From the NCBI RefSeq assembly GCF_004217545.1, contig NZ_SHKY01000001.1, positions 5,394,001-5,458,000 of the forward strand: a stretch of DNA of 64,000 nt. Direction: 5' to 3'. The position numbers and the translations under genes were made by a program. The notes beneath the pieces are model-generated. The model was not told the DNA's origin, did no database searches, and saw only the letters and a program-made list of their open reading frames with translations. Shown here in pieces: positions 29,170 through 37,342 of this stretch; position 1 is the first letter of the stretch, and each line of letters starts with the position of its first letter. This DNA is from Krasilnikovia cinnamomea. GTDB lineage: Bacteria > Actinomycetota > Actinomycetes > Mycobacteriales > Micromonosporaceae.

Positions 29170-29874
29170 GTGCCACGCACCGTGTTGGTCACCGGAGGCA
29201 ACCGCGGCATCGGCCTGGCCATCGCGCAGGAGTTCGCCAAGCAGGGCGACCGGGTCGCGGTCACCCACCGCGGCAGCGGCGCACCCGACGGGCTGTTCGG
29301 CGTCCAGTGCGACATCACCGACAGCGCCGCCGTCGACGCCGCGTTCACCACCGTCGAGGCCGAGCTGGGCCCGGTCGAGGTGCTGGTCGCCAACGCCGGC
29401 ATCACCGACGACACCCTGCTGCTGCGCATGTCGGAGGAGCAGTTCACCCGGGTCCTGGACACCAACCTGACCGGGGCGTTCCGGTGCGCGAAGCGGGCCA
29501 GCGCCAAGATGCTGCGCGCCAAGTGGGGCCGGATCATCTTCATCTCCTCGGTCGTCGGCCTCTACGGCGGCCCCGGCCAGGTCAACTACGCCGCCAGCAA
29601 GGCCGGGCTGGTCGGCATGGCCCGCTCGATCACCCGCGAGCTGGGCAGCCGCAACATCACCGCGAACGTGGTCGCCCCCGGCTTCATCGAGACCGACATG
29701 ACCGACGCCTTGCCCGAAGCCCGCCGGGCGGAGATCATCAACGCCGTCCCGGCCGGGCGGCTCGCCCAGGCCAGCGAGGTCGCCGCCGCGGTGACCTGGC
29801 TGGCCGGCGACTCCGCGGCGTACGTCTCGGGCGCCGTGATCCCGGTCGACGGCGGCCTCGGCATGGGCCACTGA
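29170..29874 (+). CDS. fabG: 3-oxoacyl-ACP reductase FabG (MabA type)
   Basis: 234 residues from GTG at 29170 (GAAGGAG, spacing 5). TGGNRGIG (8-15), NAG (75-77), and catalytic S127, Y140 and K144 (VNYAASKAG) are all present, as is the C-terminal YVSGAVIPVDGGLGMGH typical of MabA. It reduces 3-oxoacyl-ACP with NADPH in fatty-acid elongation. The next gene, inhA, begins 31 bases later; the fabG-inhA-ferrochelatase order is conserved with mycobacteria. An inverted repeat at 28982-29032 may control the operon. Confidence 0.95.
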   Translation: MPRTVLVTGGNRGIGLAIAQEFAKQGDRVAVTHRGSGAPDGLFGVQCDITDSAAVDAAFTTVEAELGPVEVLVANAGITDDTLLLRMSEEQFTRVLDTNLTGAFRCAKRASAKMLRAKWGRIIFISSVVGLYGGPGQVNYAASKAGLVGMARSITRELGSRNITANVVAPGFIETDMTDALPEARRAEIINAVPAGRLAQASEVAAAVTWLAGDSAAYVSGAVIPVDGGLGMGH

Positions 29875-29904
29875 CGACCCGTTCCACCTACTCAGGAGAG
29901 ACCC

Positions 29905-30672
29905 GTGTCTGCACTGCTCGCCGGCAAGCGCCTGCTCATCACCGGCATCATCACCGACGCCTCCATCGCGTTCTCGGTGGCGAAGCTGGCACAGGAGAAC
30001 GGCGCCACGGTCGTGCTCACCGGCTTCGGCCGGCTGTCGCTGGTCGAGCGGATCGCCAAGCGGCTACCCGAGCCGGCGCCCGTCATCGAACTGGACGTGA
30101 CCAACGCCGAGCACCTGGCCGGGCTGGCCGGCAAGGTCCGTGAGCACGTCGACGGGCTGGACGGGGTGGTGCACTCGATCGGGTTCGCGCCGCAGAGCTG
30201 CCTCGGCGGCGGCTTCCTCGACGCGCCGTGGGAGGACGTGGCGACCGCGGTGCAGGTCTCCACGTACTCATACAAGTCCCTGGCCACGGCGTGTCTGCCG
30301 CTGATGGGCCGCGGCGGCAGCGTCGTCGGCCTGACCTTCGACGCCACCAAGGCGTGGCCGGTCTACGACTGGATGGGCGTGGCCAAGGCCGGGCTGGAGT
30401 CCGCCTCCCGCTACCTCGCCCTGCACCTGGGCGAGCAGGGCATCCGCAGCAACCTGGTGTCGGCCGGGCCGCTGCGCACCATGGCCGCCAAGTCGATCCC
30501 CGGCTTCGAGCAGTTCGAACAGGCCTGGTCGGACCGCGCGCCGCTCGGCTGGGACCTGCAGGACCAGGAGCCCGCCGCCCGCGCGGTGTGCGCGCTGCTG
30601 TCCGACTGGTTCCCGGCCACCACCGGCGAGATCGTGCACGTCGACGGCGGCTACCACGCCCTGGGGGCCTGA
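29905..30672 (+). CDS. inhA: Enoyl-ACP reductase (InhA/FabI)
   Basis: 255 residues from GTG with AGGAGAG upstream. ITGIITDASIAF carries the NAD site of InhA. S91 (HSIGFAP), Y154 and K161 (VYDWMGVAKAGL) match InhA Ser94, Tyr158 and Lys165. It catalyses the NADH-dependent last step of the fatty-acid elongation cycle and is the target of isoniazid and triclosan in other bacteria. Followed after 50 bases by the ferrochelatase gene. Confidence 0.96.
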   Translation: MSALLAGKRLLITGIITDASIAFSVAKLAQENGATVVLTGFGRLSLVERIAKRLPEPAPVIELDVTNAEHLAGLAGKVREHVDGLDGVVHSIGFAPQSCLGGGFLDAPWEDVATAVQVSTYSYKSLATACLPLMGRGGSVVGLTFDATKAWPVYDWMGVAKAGLESASRYLALHLGEQGIRSNLVSAGPLRTMAAKSIPGFEQFEQAWSDRAPLGWDLQDQEPAARAVCALLSDWFPATTGEIVHVDGGYHALGA

Positions 30673-30722
30673 GGCCGACCTCACATGGTCGGTCCCGGCA
30701 GCGCTCGGGAAGGATGGTCGCC

Positions 30723-31751
30723 GTGGGTTACGACGCTTTCCTGCTGATGTCCTTCGGCGGCCCGGAACACCGCGACGACGTCATGCCGTTCCTGCGCAAT
30801 GTGACGCGCGGGCGCGGCGTGCCCGAGGAGCGGCTCGCCGAGGTTGCCGAGCACTACTACCACTTCGGCGGGGTGTCGCCGATCAACCAGCAGTGCCGTG
30901 ACCTGCTGGCCGCGATCGACGCCGACTTCGCCGCGCACGGGCTGCGCCTGCCGACGTACTGGGGCAACCGCAACTGGCAGCCGATGCTGGCCGACACGGT
31001 GGCGCGGATGCGCGACGACGGCGTCACCTCCGCGCTCGGCTTCGCCACCAGCGCGTACGGCGGGTACTCGTCGTGCAAGCAGTACTGGGAGGACATCGCC
31101 GCGGCCCGCGCGCACGTCGGGCCCGGCGCGCCCCGGATCGCCAAGCTGCGCCAGTTCCACGACCACCCCGGCTTCGTGCGGCCGCACGCGGACGCCGTAC
31201 GTGAGGCTCTGGCCGGTCTGGATCCCGCCCGGCGGGCGAGCACCCGGCTGGTGTTCACCGCCCACTCGATCCCGGTGAGCATGGCCGCCACGGCCGGGCC
31301 GGACGGCGGCCGCTACACCGCCCAGTTGCACGAAACCGCCGCCCTGGTGCACGCCGCGGCCGCCCCCGACCTGCCGTGGGACCTGGTCTGGCAGAGCCGC
31401 TCCGGGCCACCGCAGGTGCCGTGGCTGGAGCCGGACATCAACGACCACCTGCGGGAGCTGGCCGACAAGGGGGTCACCGACGTCGTGGTGAGCCCGATCG
31501 GCTTCGTCTCCGACCACCTGGAGGTTGTGTGGGACCTGGACAACGAGGCCGCCGCGACCGCTGAGGAGCTCGGCCTCGGATACGCCCGCGCGGCCACCCC
31601 CGGCACGGATCCCCGGTTCGTGGCGATGGTCCGGGAGCTGGTACTGGAGCGGACCGACCAGATCGTGCCCGCCCGGCTGGGTACGCTCCCCGTCTGGGAC
31701 GTGTGCCCCGAGAACTGCTGCCCGCCCCCACCGCGACGAGGAGCGTCATGA
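30723..31751 (+). CDS. cpfC: Coproporphyrin ferrochelatase
   Basis: 342 residues from GTG at 30723; GGAAGGA is correctly spaced for this start and too close to the ATG at 30714. LLMSFGGPE, HYYHFGGVSPIN, FTAHSIPVSM (catalytic His) and SPIGFVSDHLEVVWDLD (catalytic Glu in DHLEV) are ferrochelatase signatures. The actinobacterial enzyme inserts iron into coproporphyrin III. C in YSSCKQY and the C-terminal VCPENCC are placed like the [2Fe-2S] ligands of mycobacterial ferrochelatase. It overlaps the following HAD gene by four bases (ATGA). Confidence 0.94.
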   Translation: MGYDAFLLMSFGGPEHRDDVMPFLRNVTRGRGVPEERLAEVAEHYYHFGGVSPINQQCRDLLAAIDADFAAHGLRLPTYWGNRNWQPMLADTVARMRDDGVTSALGFATSAYGGYSSCKQYWEDIAAARAHVGPGAPRIAKLRQFHDHPGFVRPHADAVREALAGLDPARRASTRLVFTAHSIPVSMAATAGPDGGRYTAQLHETAALVHAAAAPDLPWDLVWQSRSGPPQVPWLEPDINDHLRELADKGVTDVVVSPIGFVSDHLEVVWDLDNEAAATAEELGLGYARAATPGTDPRFVAMVRELVLERTDQIVPARLGTLPVWDVCPENCCPPPPRRGAS

Positions 31752-32527
31752 GCGAGCGCAAGGCCATCGAGAGCTGGCTCACCGACATGGACGGGGTCCT
31801 CGTACACGAGGGTGTGCCCGTCCCCGGCGCGCCTGAGTTCGTGGCGAAGATGCAGCAGTCCGGCAAGCCGTTCCTCATCCTGACGAACAACTCCATCTAC
31901 ACCCCGCGCGACCTGCAGGCCCGACTCAGCCGCATGGGCATCGAGGTGCCGGAGCGGGCCATCTGGACCTCCGCACTGGCCACCGCCCAGTTCCTCGCCG
32001 ATCAGCGGCCCGACGGCACCGCGTACGTGATCGGCGAGGCGGGCCTGACCACGGCGCTGCACGCCGTCGGGTACGTGCTGACCGACTACGCCCCGGACTA
32101 CGTCGTGCTCGGGGAGACCCGGACGTACAGCTTCGAGGCCATCACCAAGGCGATCCGGCTGATCAACGGCGGCGCCCGGTTCATCTGCACCAACCCCGAC
32201 GTGACCGGACCGTCGAACGCGGGCGACCTGCCCGCCGCCGGCTCCGTCGCCGCGATGATCTCCAAGGCGACCGGGGTGGATCCGTACTTCGTGGGCAAGC
32301 CCAACCCGATGATGATGCGCTCGGCGCTGAACACCATCGAGGCGCATTCGGAGAGTACGGCGATGATCGGCGACCGGATGGACACCGATGTGCTGTGCGG
32401 GCTGGAGGCGGGGTTGCAGACGATCCTGGTGCTCACGGGGATCAGTACGCGCGCCGAGACGGAGCGGTACCCGTACCGGCCGTCGCGCATCGTCGACAGC
32501 GTCGCGGACCTCATCGACGAACTGTGA
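31748..32527 (+). CDS. HAD-IIA sugar-phosphate/nucleotide phosphatase (NagD-like)
   Basis: 259 residues. Motif I is WLTDMDGVLV (both Asp present), motif II ILTNNS, substrate-cap segment around residues 75-180, motif III GKPNPMMM, motif IV MIGDRMDTDVLCGLEAG. This is the NagD/PGPase branch (type IIA cap). Substrate uncertain; UMP or glycerol phosphates are usual. Translationally coupled to cpfC. Confidence 0.92.
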   Translation: MSERKAIESWLTDMDGVLVHEGVPVPGAPEFVAKMQQSGKPFLILTNNSIYTPRDLQARLSRMGIEVPERAIWTSALATAQFLADQRPDGTAYVIGEAGLTTALHAVGYVLTDYAPDYVVLGETRTYSFEAITKAIRLINGGARFICTNPDVTGPSNAGDLPAAGSVAAMISKATGVDPYFVGKPNPMMMRSALNTIEAHSESTAMIGDRMDTDVLCGLEAGLQTILVLTGISTRAETERYPYRPSRIVDSVADLIDEL

Positions 32528-32530
32528 GGC

Positions 32531-33436
32531 TCAGTCGGTGACGCGTACGGACACCGGAGCGCCCTGTCGCGCGTCCAGCACCACCCGCTCACCCAGCGGC
32601 TGAGCGAGGGACACGGTCTCGGTCCGCGTGAAGCCGATCATGGTGCAGGTCTCGTTGCCGTCGTTGTGCCGTCGTTCGACCACCACGAGCACGACGACGG
32701 CGTTGCTGGACTCGATCGCCTCCGCGTGATAGTCGGCGCCGCACGGCTCGCTGGCCGGATCGTGTGGCCCGACGAAGGACACGGTCAGGCGCTTGCTGGT
32801 GAGGGCGGTGGTGGTGGCGGCGTCGATGGTTTCGCCGGCCAAGGAGGCGTCCGGGTCCCAGGGCGGGGCGGTCACCGTGACGACGTCCGAGCCGCCGACG
32901 GCGGGGTAGCGCACCCGCAGCGCCGTGTCCTTCAGCGTGTACTCCCAGGCTGGCACGGTCGCCGCGCCCCTGGTGGTGTCGACCTGCATGGTGACCGGGC
33001 GGGCGTCGGTGACGGTCACCGGGGGGCAGCCACCGCACCCCGCATCGCCCTTGTGCCGGTGCGCGGCGAGCGCTTCCTCAGCCGGGATCACCGCCACGCT
33101 CCGGGACACCCCGTCGGTCCAGGTGATCGTCCCGGTACGACGCGAGGTGACCGGCAGCGGCCCGGCCGGGACCAGGTGACCGGCCGTCAATGCCGGTTTG
33201 ATGCTTTCGTTGGCGGGCTCGAGCTCGCCGGTCCACTCGGTCGGTTCTCCCACCGGAACGAACCTGCGGGCGGCCTGCACCTCGCCGACCGCCTTGTCGT
33301 ACCGCGCCAGGACAGTGCGTGCCTGGTCGCGTAGCTCCGGCAGAGTCGGTGGCCGATCGCCAACGGCACCACCCGCGCCGCAGGCGCTGAGTGACATCAC
33401 CGCGGTCAGGGCGAGTGCCCACCGCCGTCCGATCAT
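32531..33436 (-). CDS. Putative lipoprotein of unknown function
   Basis: 301 residues from ATG at 33436 (GGAGGTG about 10 bases upstream). The signal peptide ends in MSLSAC (lipobox Cys19), followed by a secreted domain without recognised motifs. Cys pairs at GCGGCPP (about 133-137), EPCGADY and ETCTMIG could form disulfides. The HKGDAGCGGCPPVTVTDARPV block is reminiscent of uncharacterised actinobacterial lipoproteins. It ends three bases from the convergent HAD gene. Confidence 0.8.
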   Translation of the reverse strand: MIGRRWALALTAVMSLSACGAGGAVGDRPPTLPELRDQARTVLARYDKAVGEVQAARRFVPVGEPTEWTGELEPANESIKPALTAGHLVPAGPLPVTSRRTGTITWTDGVSRSVAVIPAEEALAAHRHKGDAGCGGCPPVTVTDARPVTMQVDTTRGAATVPAWEYTLKDTALRVRYPAVGGSDVVTVTAPPWDPDASLAGETIDAATTTALTSKRLTVSFVGPHDPASEPCGADYHAEAIESSNAVVVLVVVERRHNDGNETCTMIGFTRTETVSLAQPLGERVVLDARQGAPVSVRVTD

Positions 33437-33730
33437 GATCCGCTCACCTCCACGACCCGTTCGACGCGATGAGAACGCTGATGGTTGCATCGCAGCGCCC
33501 AGGTTCGGCCGAGTCGGCGGCATGGGTGACCGCACGGGCACCGATCACGCCCGGACAGGTGAGCGGCACCGCAACGCCCCGAGGCCAGCCGATTCGTGAT
33601 GCGCAGGCGCGAGATGGATGGCTGGCTCCGCGTCGACACGGCCGGGCTTACGACGAAACGCCAGTTCAAGGAATGGGTGTCCCGGGGCGTCAGCTACGCC
33701 CGGTCGCAGCCTGCCAAGTGATCGGCGTCG

Positions 33731-34219
33731 TCAGTCCGCCCCCGGGCGGCGGTCCAGCTTGCGGAACGCGTTGAAGAGAATCACCGCTGCGGTGGCGGTC
33801 AGCATCATCCGCAGCACGTTGAGAACGTTCCAGCGCCAGGCGTAGGCGGAGAGCCGTTCCGGGTCGGCGGGATACCCGGCGCCGAACAGCTTGCTGACCA
33901 CCGTGGCGACGATGAACGCGTTGAGCCCCATCAGGACGACAGCCACCAGGCTGGCCCGCCGGTAGTCGGCACGCAGTGCCGGGTCGCGGTTGAGGGCCAG
34001 CAGCAGCCAGGTGAGCAGCGCGGCCAGGAAGGTCAGCGGGACGAAGTACAGGGTGGGGCCGGTGTTGACGAAGAACCCGTGCAGCCGGGTCATCTGGGCC
34101 GGGGTGTCCACCACCCAGTTCGGCGAGAACACGATCGCTTCGTAGAGGTTGCCGAAGAACCAGTACGCCAGTCCCAGTACGGCGACCAGCGTCAACCACT
34201 TCTGCCGCGCAGGCGTCAT
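33731..34219 (-). CDS. Four-helix membrane protein, DUF1772-like
   Basis: 162 residues with four predicted membrane helices (about 8-28, 55-75, 88-110, 135-152). VNTGPTLYFVPLTFLAALLTW and the overall layout suggest the DUF1772/anthrone oxygenase-like family, though this is tentative. It is divergent from a MarR regulator, with an unusual double palindrome between the two genes, so it is the probable target of that regulator. Confidence 0.75.
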   Translation of the reverse strand: MTPARQKWLTLVAVLGLAYWFFGNLYEAIVFSPNWVVDTPAQMTRLHGFFVNTGPTLYFVPLTFLAALLTWLLLALNRDPALRADYRRASLVAVVLMGLNAFIVATVVSKLFGAGYPADPERLSAYAWRWNVLNVLRMMLTATAAVILFNAFRKLDRRPGAD

Positions 34220-34249
34220 GACCGTTCTCTCCGATCTCCGTTCGGGCCC

Positions 34250-34289
34250 ACCATCAGGTGCCTGATGGTAGCATCAGGCACCTGATGGT
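34250..34289. promoter_or_regulatory. Double palindromic MarR operator
   Basis: ACCATCAGGTGCCTGATG (34250-34267), spacer GTAG, CATCAGGCACCTGATGGT (34272-34289): an 18-bp perfect inverted repeat. Each arm is itself a 16-base palindrome around CATCAGG/CCTGATG (34252-34267 and 34272-34287), with centres 20 bp apart, two helical turns. It lies 15 bases before the marR start and 31 bases before the divergent gene. Confidence 0.88.
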
Positions 34290-34303
34290 GCGAGGCTGTC
34301 GGA

Positions 34304-34732
34304 ATGGCGCAAGCGTTCGTTCCGATGGACCCCGACACCCAGCTGGGCTATCTGCTGGTGCGCTGCGGCGACCAGCAGGCGCGTGCCTGGCAGGAGGCGC
34401 TACGCGCACACGGCGTCAACCCGCGGCAGTTCAGCATGCTGGCGTCGCTGGCCCACGATCCCGGGATCAGCCAGGCCGAACTGGCCCGCCGTGTCATGGT
34501 CACTCCGCAGAGCATGAGTGAATCGCTGACCCGCCTGATCGACGACGGGCTGATCGCGCGCGGCAGCACCGAACCCGGCCGGCCCGCCCGCCTCGGGCTG
34601 ACTGAGGCCGGTCGGCGGGCGCTCGAACGGGCCTATCCCGTGGTGAGCGCGCACCAGGAGCAGGCGTTCGCCGCGCTCACCGCGGATGAGAAGGCCGAAC
34701 TCGCCCGCGTCCTGGGCAAGCTGACGCGCTGA
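34304..34732 (+). CDS. MarR-family transcriptional regulator
   Basis: 142 residues. The winged helix is visible: ISQAELARRVMVTPQSMSES (about 54-73), then LTRLIDDGLIARGSTEPGRPARLGLTEAG (recognition helix and wing). Dimerisation helices lie at both ends. The double palindrome just upstream fits two dimers controlling this gene and the divergent membrane protein. ATG 34304 is assumed; ATG 34325 (MDPDTQLGYLL) is also possible, as neither has a clear ribosome site. Ligand unknown. Confidence 0.9.
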   Translation: MAQAFVPMDPDTQLGYLLVRCGDQQARAWQEALRAHGVNPRQFSMLASLAHDPGISQAELARRVMVTPQSMSESLTRLIDDGLIARGSTEPGRPARLGLTEAGRRALERAYPVVSAHQEQAFAALTADEKAELARVLGKLTR

Positions 34733-34822
34733 TGACGGAGAGAAACGAGGCCGCGGATGCGCTGGCCGACGGTCGGCAGAAGGCAGAGTCCGAGCAGATC
34801 TCGCCCGTGACACCGGGTCGAA

Positions 34823-35059
34823 GTGGAGGGCGGCGCCGCGGATGGCTGGTCATCTTGGGGGATGCTCGTCGTCACCATTGGCCAAGGCACTGGTACTCGG
34901 GGCGGGGTCGTCTACTCGAGAGCTGACCTGCCGCATCGTCCGGCGGCCGTAGCACTCGGAGTGGTCCTGGCGGTTATCGCGGCCGTGCCCCTCTTCCTGC
35001 TGCTGGGCGGGATTTTCTTCACCGCCCGAGATGGACTTCGGCGCCTGTTCAGGCGGTGA
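34823..35059 (+). CDS. Small single-span membrane protein, start uncertain
   Basis: 78 residues from GTG 34823 or 65 from ATG 34862. The second half has one clear helix (AVALGVVLAVIAAVPLFLLL) followed by a basic tail (ARDGLRRLFRR). The N-terminal part has no recognisable domain. It lies 90 bases after marR on the same strand. Neither start has an optimal ribosome site, and the family is not recognised. Confidence 0.5.
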   Translation: MEGGAADGWSSWGMLVVTIGQGTGTRGGVVYSRADLPHRPAAVALGVVLAVIAAVPLFLLLGGIFFTARDGLRRLFRR

Positions 35060-35080
35060 CGTCGTGCCTGAGCGGTCAGC

Positions 35081-35584
35081 TCAGAACCCGGCGGCGACTC
35101 CGGCGAAGTATGCCGCGACCACCTGGGTGTGCAGGTCGAAGCCGAGCGGCTGGGGCGCGTCGAGGATTCGCCAGCCGTGGGACTCGGTGTTGGGAAGGCT
35201 CTGCGGCAGCGCGTCGGCGGAGGCCAGCGCCGGGAGCAGCCCGAAGATGAGCAGGGTGCCGTCCGGAGCGCTCAGTACGTCGAAAAGCCGTACCACCTTC
35301 GCCTCGACGCCCAAGCCCACTTCCTCGCGCAGCTCGCGTACGGTCGCCTCCTGCCAGGTCTCGCCGCGCTCGATGAAGCCCCCCGGCAGGGCCAGAAGGT
35401 CCTGGGCCGGGGGGATCGCCCGCCGTACGGTCAGCAGTCCCAGGCCGACCGGCTGCAGCGCGACCGCGACCGGCAGGGGGTTGAGGTAGCTGGTCTCCCC
35501 GCAGGCAGCGCAGCGCCTCGGCCAGGGCTGCCCGGGGGTGAACCGGGCGCCGCAGAACGTGCAGTGGGCGTAGCGGTCGAGCAT
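35081..35584 (-). CDS. NUDIX hydrolase with N-terminal zinc ribbon
   Basis: 167 residues from ATG at 35584. A zinc ribbon (CTFCGARF...RRCAACG, C-x2-C twice, residues 8-36) precedes the Nudix domain. The Nudix box is complete: GGFIERGETWQEATVRELRE followed by EVGLG (GX5EX7REUXEEXGU). The Zn-ribbon plus Nudix layout resembles NudC/ADP-ribose-type enzymes; the substrate is not clear. Starts eight bases after the upstream unknown gene's stop, so probably the same operon. Confidence 0.88.
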   Translation of the reverse strand: MLDRYAHCTFCGARFTPGQPWPRRCAACGETSYLNPLPVAVALQPVGLGLLTVRRAIPPAQDLLALPGGFIERGETWQEATVRELREEVGLGVEAKVVRLFDVLSAPDGTLLIFGLLPALASADALPQSLPNTESHGWRILDAPQPLGFDLHTQVVAAYFAGVAAGF

Positions 35585-35591
35585 GTCGGGC

Positions 35592-36383
35592 TCAGGGATG
35601 ATGCAGCGGCGAATTGCAGGCCGCGACCAGCGCCTGCCGGCACGCCGAGGTGAGCGGGCGCAACGCGGCATCGCGCTGCTGCGCCTCGAATCCGTTGACC
35701 GCGCCGCCGGGGGCGCTGTGCTCGGCCAGCGCGAGCACCTGGTCGAGGATGCTGGCCCGGGCGAACAGCCGCCGCGAGCGCGGGTCGAAGCCCGGTGGCA
35801 GGGTGGCCGTGCTCTCCGGGCGGCGTAACGCCTGCAACGCCCCGGCCAGCTCGGGCCGCCACTGGGCGACGTCGAGGCGGGTCAGCTGCGCGGTGGCCTC
35901 GGTCAGCGCGGTGGTCAGCTCCGCCTCCGCCTCGGCGGCGGCCATCTGGAATCCGGGCCGGAAACCGGACGCGGGCACCGGGTGGAACCGCCACAGCACC
36001 GTTTCGAAGGTCACCCCGGAGCCGGACGTGTGGCGGCGCACCTCCGGAACCACGCCGAAGTCGGGGGTCATCACGGCCTCGCCCGCCAGCAGCGCGGCAC
36101 CGGTCAGTTCGCCCGGGCCGGGCAGCCCCCGCGGGTCGCCGGGCGCCGGCAGCACCAGCCGGATGTCGTCGGGGTGCAGCTTGGCGAGGGCGGGCAGCGC
36201 CGCGGACAGGGCCACGTCGGTCCAGGTGCCGGGGGCGTCCGCGACCAGGTGCTCCTCGCCGGCGGCGATTTCATCGGCCAGCTCGTCGAACGACACGAGG
36301 CCGGCGCGCCAGGCACGCACCCAGGCGACGAACCGGGTCGAGCGGCGCACCGTCAGTGTCGCCGCATCAGCTGCGGGGGACAT
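35592..36383 (-). CDS. Conserved protein of unknown function
   Basis: 263 residues. No motif recognised. It is soluble and acidic, with long helical segments (AAAEAEAELTTALTEATAQL; LTSACRQALVAACNSPLHHP at the C-terminus). An internal block reads FVAWVRAWRAGLVSFDELADEI near the N-terminus. It heads a two-gene unit with the NUDIX hydrolase and is divergent from the DUF3097 gene, 79 bases away. Confidence 0.75.
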   Translation of the reverse strand: MSPAADAATLTVRRSTRFVAWVRAWRAGLVSFDELADEIAAGEEHLVADAPGTWTDVALSAALPALAKLHPDDIRLVLPAPGDPRGLPGPGELTGAALLAGEAVMTPDFGVVPEVRRHTSGSGVTFETVLWRFHPVPASGFRPGFQMAAAEAEAELTTALTEATAQLTRLDVAQWRPELAGALQALRRPESTATLPPGFDPRSRRLFARASILDQVLALAEHSAPGGAVNGFEAQQRDAALRPLTSACRQALVAACNSPLHHP

Positions 36384-36462
36384 GCGAGCAAGGGTACGTG
36401 CCGTTCACCGGGGTTGTCTCGGCCGGAGCGTCGGCGGGGGTTACCCGCTCGGGGGAGTTACC

Positions 36463-37287
36463 GTGCGGGTCATGTATGGGGAGGATGTGCTCGCCGGGAA
36501 CTGGCGAACGCGCAGGGTGGTGCCCGTCGTCGACGCCGTACGTGACCTGGTGGTGGAGGACGTGGACTCCGGGTTCTGCGGCGCCGTGGTCGGCTTCGAG
36601 CTGGGCGCCGTCGTGCTGGAGGACCGCAAGGGGCGCCGCCGCAACTTCCCGCTGGACCCGGCGTCGTTCCTGCTCGAGGGCAAGGTGGTGACACTGCGCC
36701 GTCCGGCGGGCGGCGCCGTGCCGGTGCGGCCGCGGCGGACCGCGTCCGGTTCGGTCGCGGTCGAGGGGGTACGCGCGCAGGTCGCCAAGGCCAGCCGGAT
36801 CTGGGTCGAGGGGATCCACGACGCTGCCCTGGTGGAGCGGATCTGGGGCGACGACCTGCGCGTCGAGGGCGTCGTGGTGCAGCCGCTGGACGGCATCGAC
36901 GAGCTGCCCGCGGCGGTGCGCGACTTCGCCCCGGGTCCCCGGCGCAAGCTCGGGGTGCTGGTCGACCATCTGGTGCCCGGCTCGAAGGAGAGCCGCATCG
37001 TCGCCGGGGTCACCTCACCGCACGTGCTGGTCACGGGGCATCCGTACGTGGACGTGTGGCAGGCGGTGAAGCCGGAGCGGGTGGGGCTGCGTGCCTGGCC
37101 GGTGGTGCCGCCGGGGCGGCCGTGGAAGGAGGGCGTCTGCGCCGCGGTCGGGGTGGCCGATCCGGTGGAGATGTGGCGCCGGATCCTCGCCGGGGTGAAC
37201 AGCTACAAGGATGTCGAGACGCCGCTGGTCAACGCGGTGGAGCGGCTCATCGACTTCGTCACCGTCCTGGACGACCCGTCAGTCTGA
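36463..37287 (+). CDS. DUF3097 family protein
   Basis: 274 residues from GTG at 36463 (GGGGGAG, spacing 5; ATG 36472 is too far). YGEDVLAGNWRTRRVVPVV opens the protein. The central block KASRIWVEGIHDAALVERIWGDDLR and LGVLVDHLVPGSKE has the look of a Toprim-like fold, and VTGHPYVDVWQAVKP is strongly conserved in this actinobacterial family. Function unknown. Followed by a hairpin and the convergent serine hydrolase gene. Confidence 0.88.
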   Translation: MRVMYGEDVLAGNWRTRRVVPVVDAVRDLVVEDVDSGFCGAVVGFELGAVVLEDRKGRRRNFPLDPASFLLEGKVVTLRRPAGGAVPVRPRRTASGSVAVEGVRAQVAKASRIWVEGIHDAALVERIWGDDLRVEGVVVQPLDGIDELPAAVRDFAPGPRRKLGVLVDHLVPGSKESRIVAGVTSPHVLVTGHPYVDVWQAVKPERVGLRAWPVVPPGRPWKEGVCAAVGVADPVEMWRRILAGVNSYKDVETPLVNAVERLIDFVTVLDDPSV

Positions 37288-37301
37288 CCGGAGTGGCCGA
37301 T

Positions 37302-37339
37302 CGCACCCCGAACTCTTCAACATCCGGGGTCGGAGTGCG
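37302..37339. terminator. Hairpin with dispersed-repeat core between convergent genes
   Basis: ACCCCG (37305-37310) pairs with CGGGGT (37325-37330); the alternative outer pairing is CGCAC (37302-37306) with GTGCG (37335-37339). The interval carries CCCGAACTCTTCAA, the core also seen at 22389 and 49824. It sits between the stops of DUF3097 and the serine hydrolase. Confidence 0.5.
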
Positions 37340-37342
37340 CGG

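Noticed and set aside
34732..34926. 64-codon frame overlapping the marR stop by TGATG.
   Set aside because: Polar, basic composition without a motif. The competing frame 34823-35059 has a clear membrane helix.
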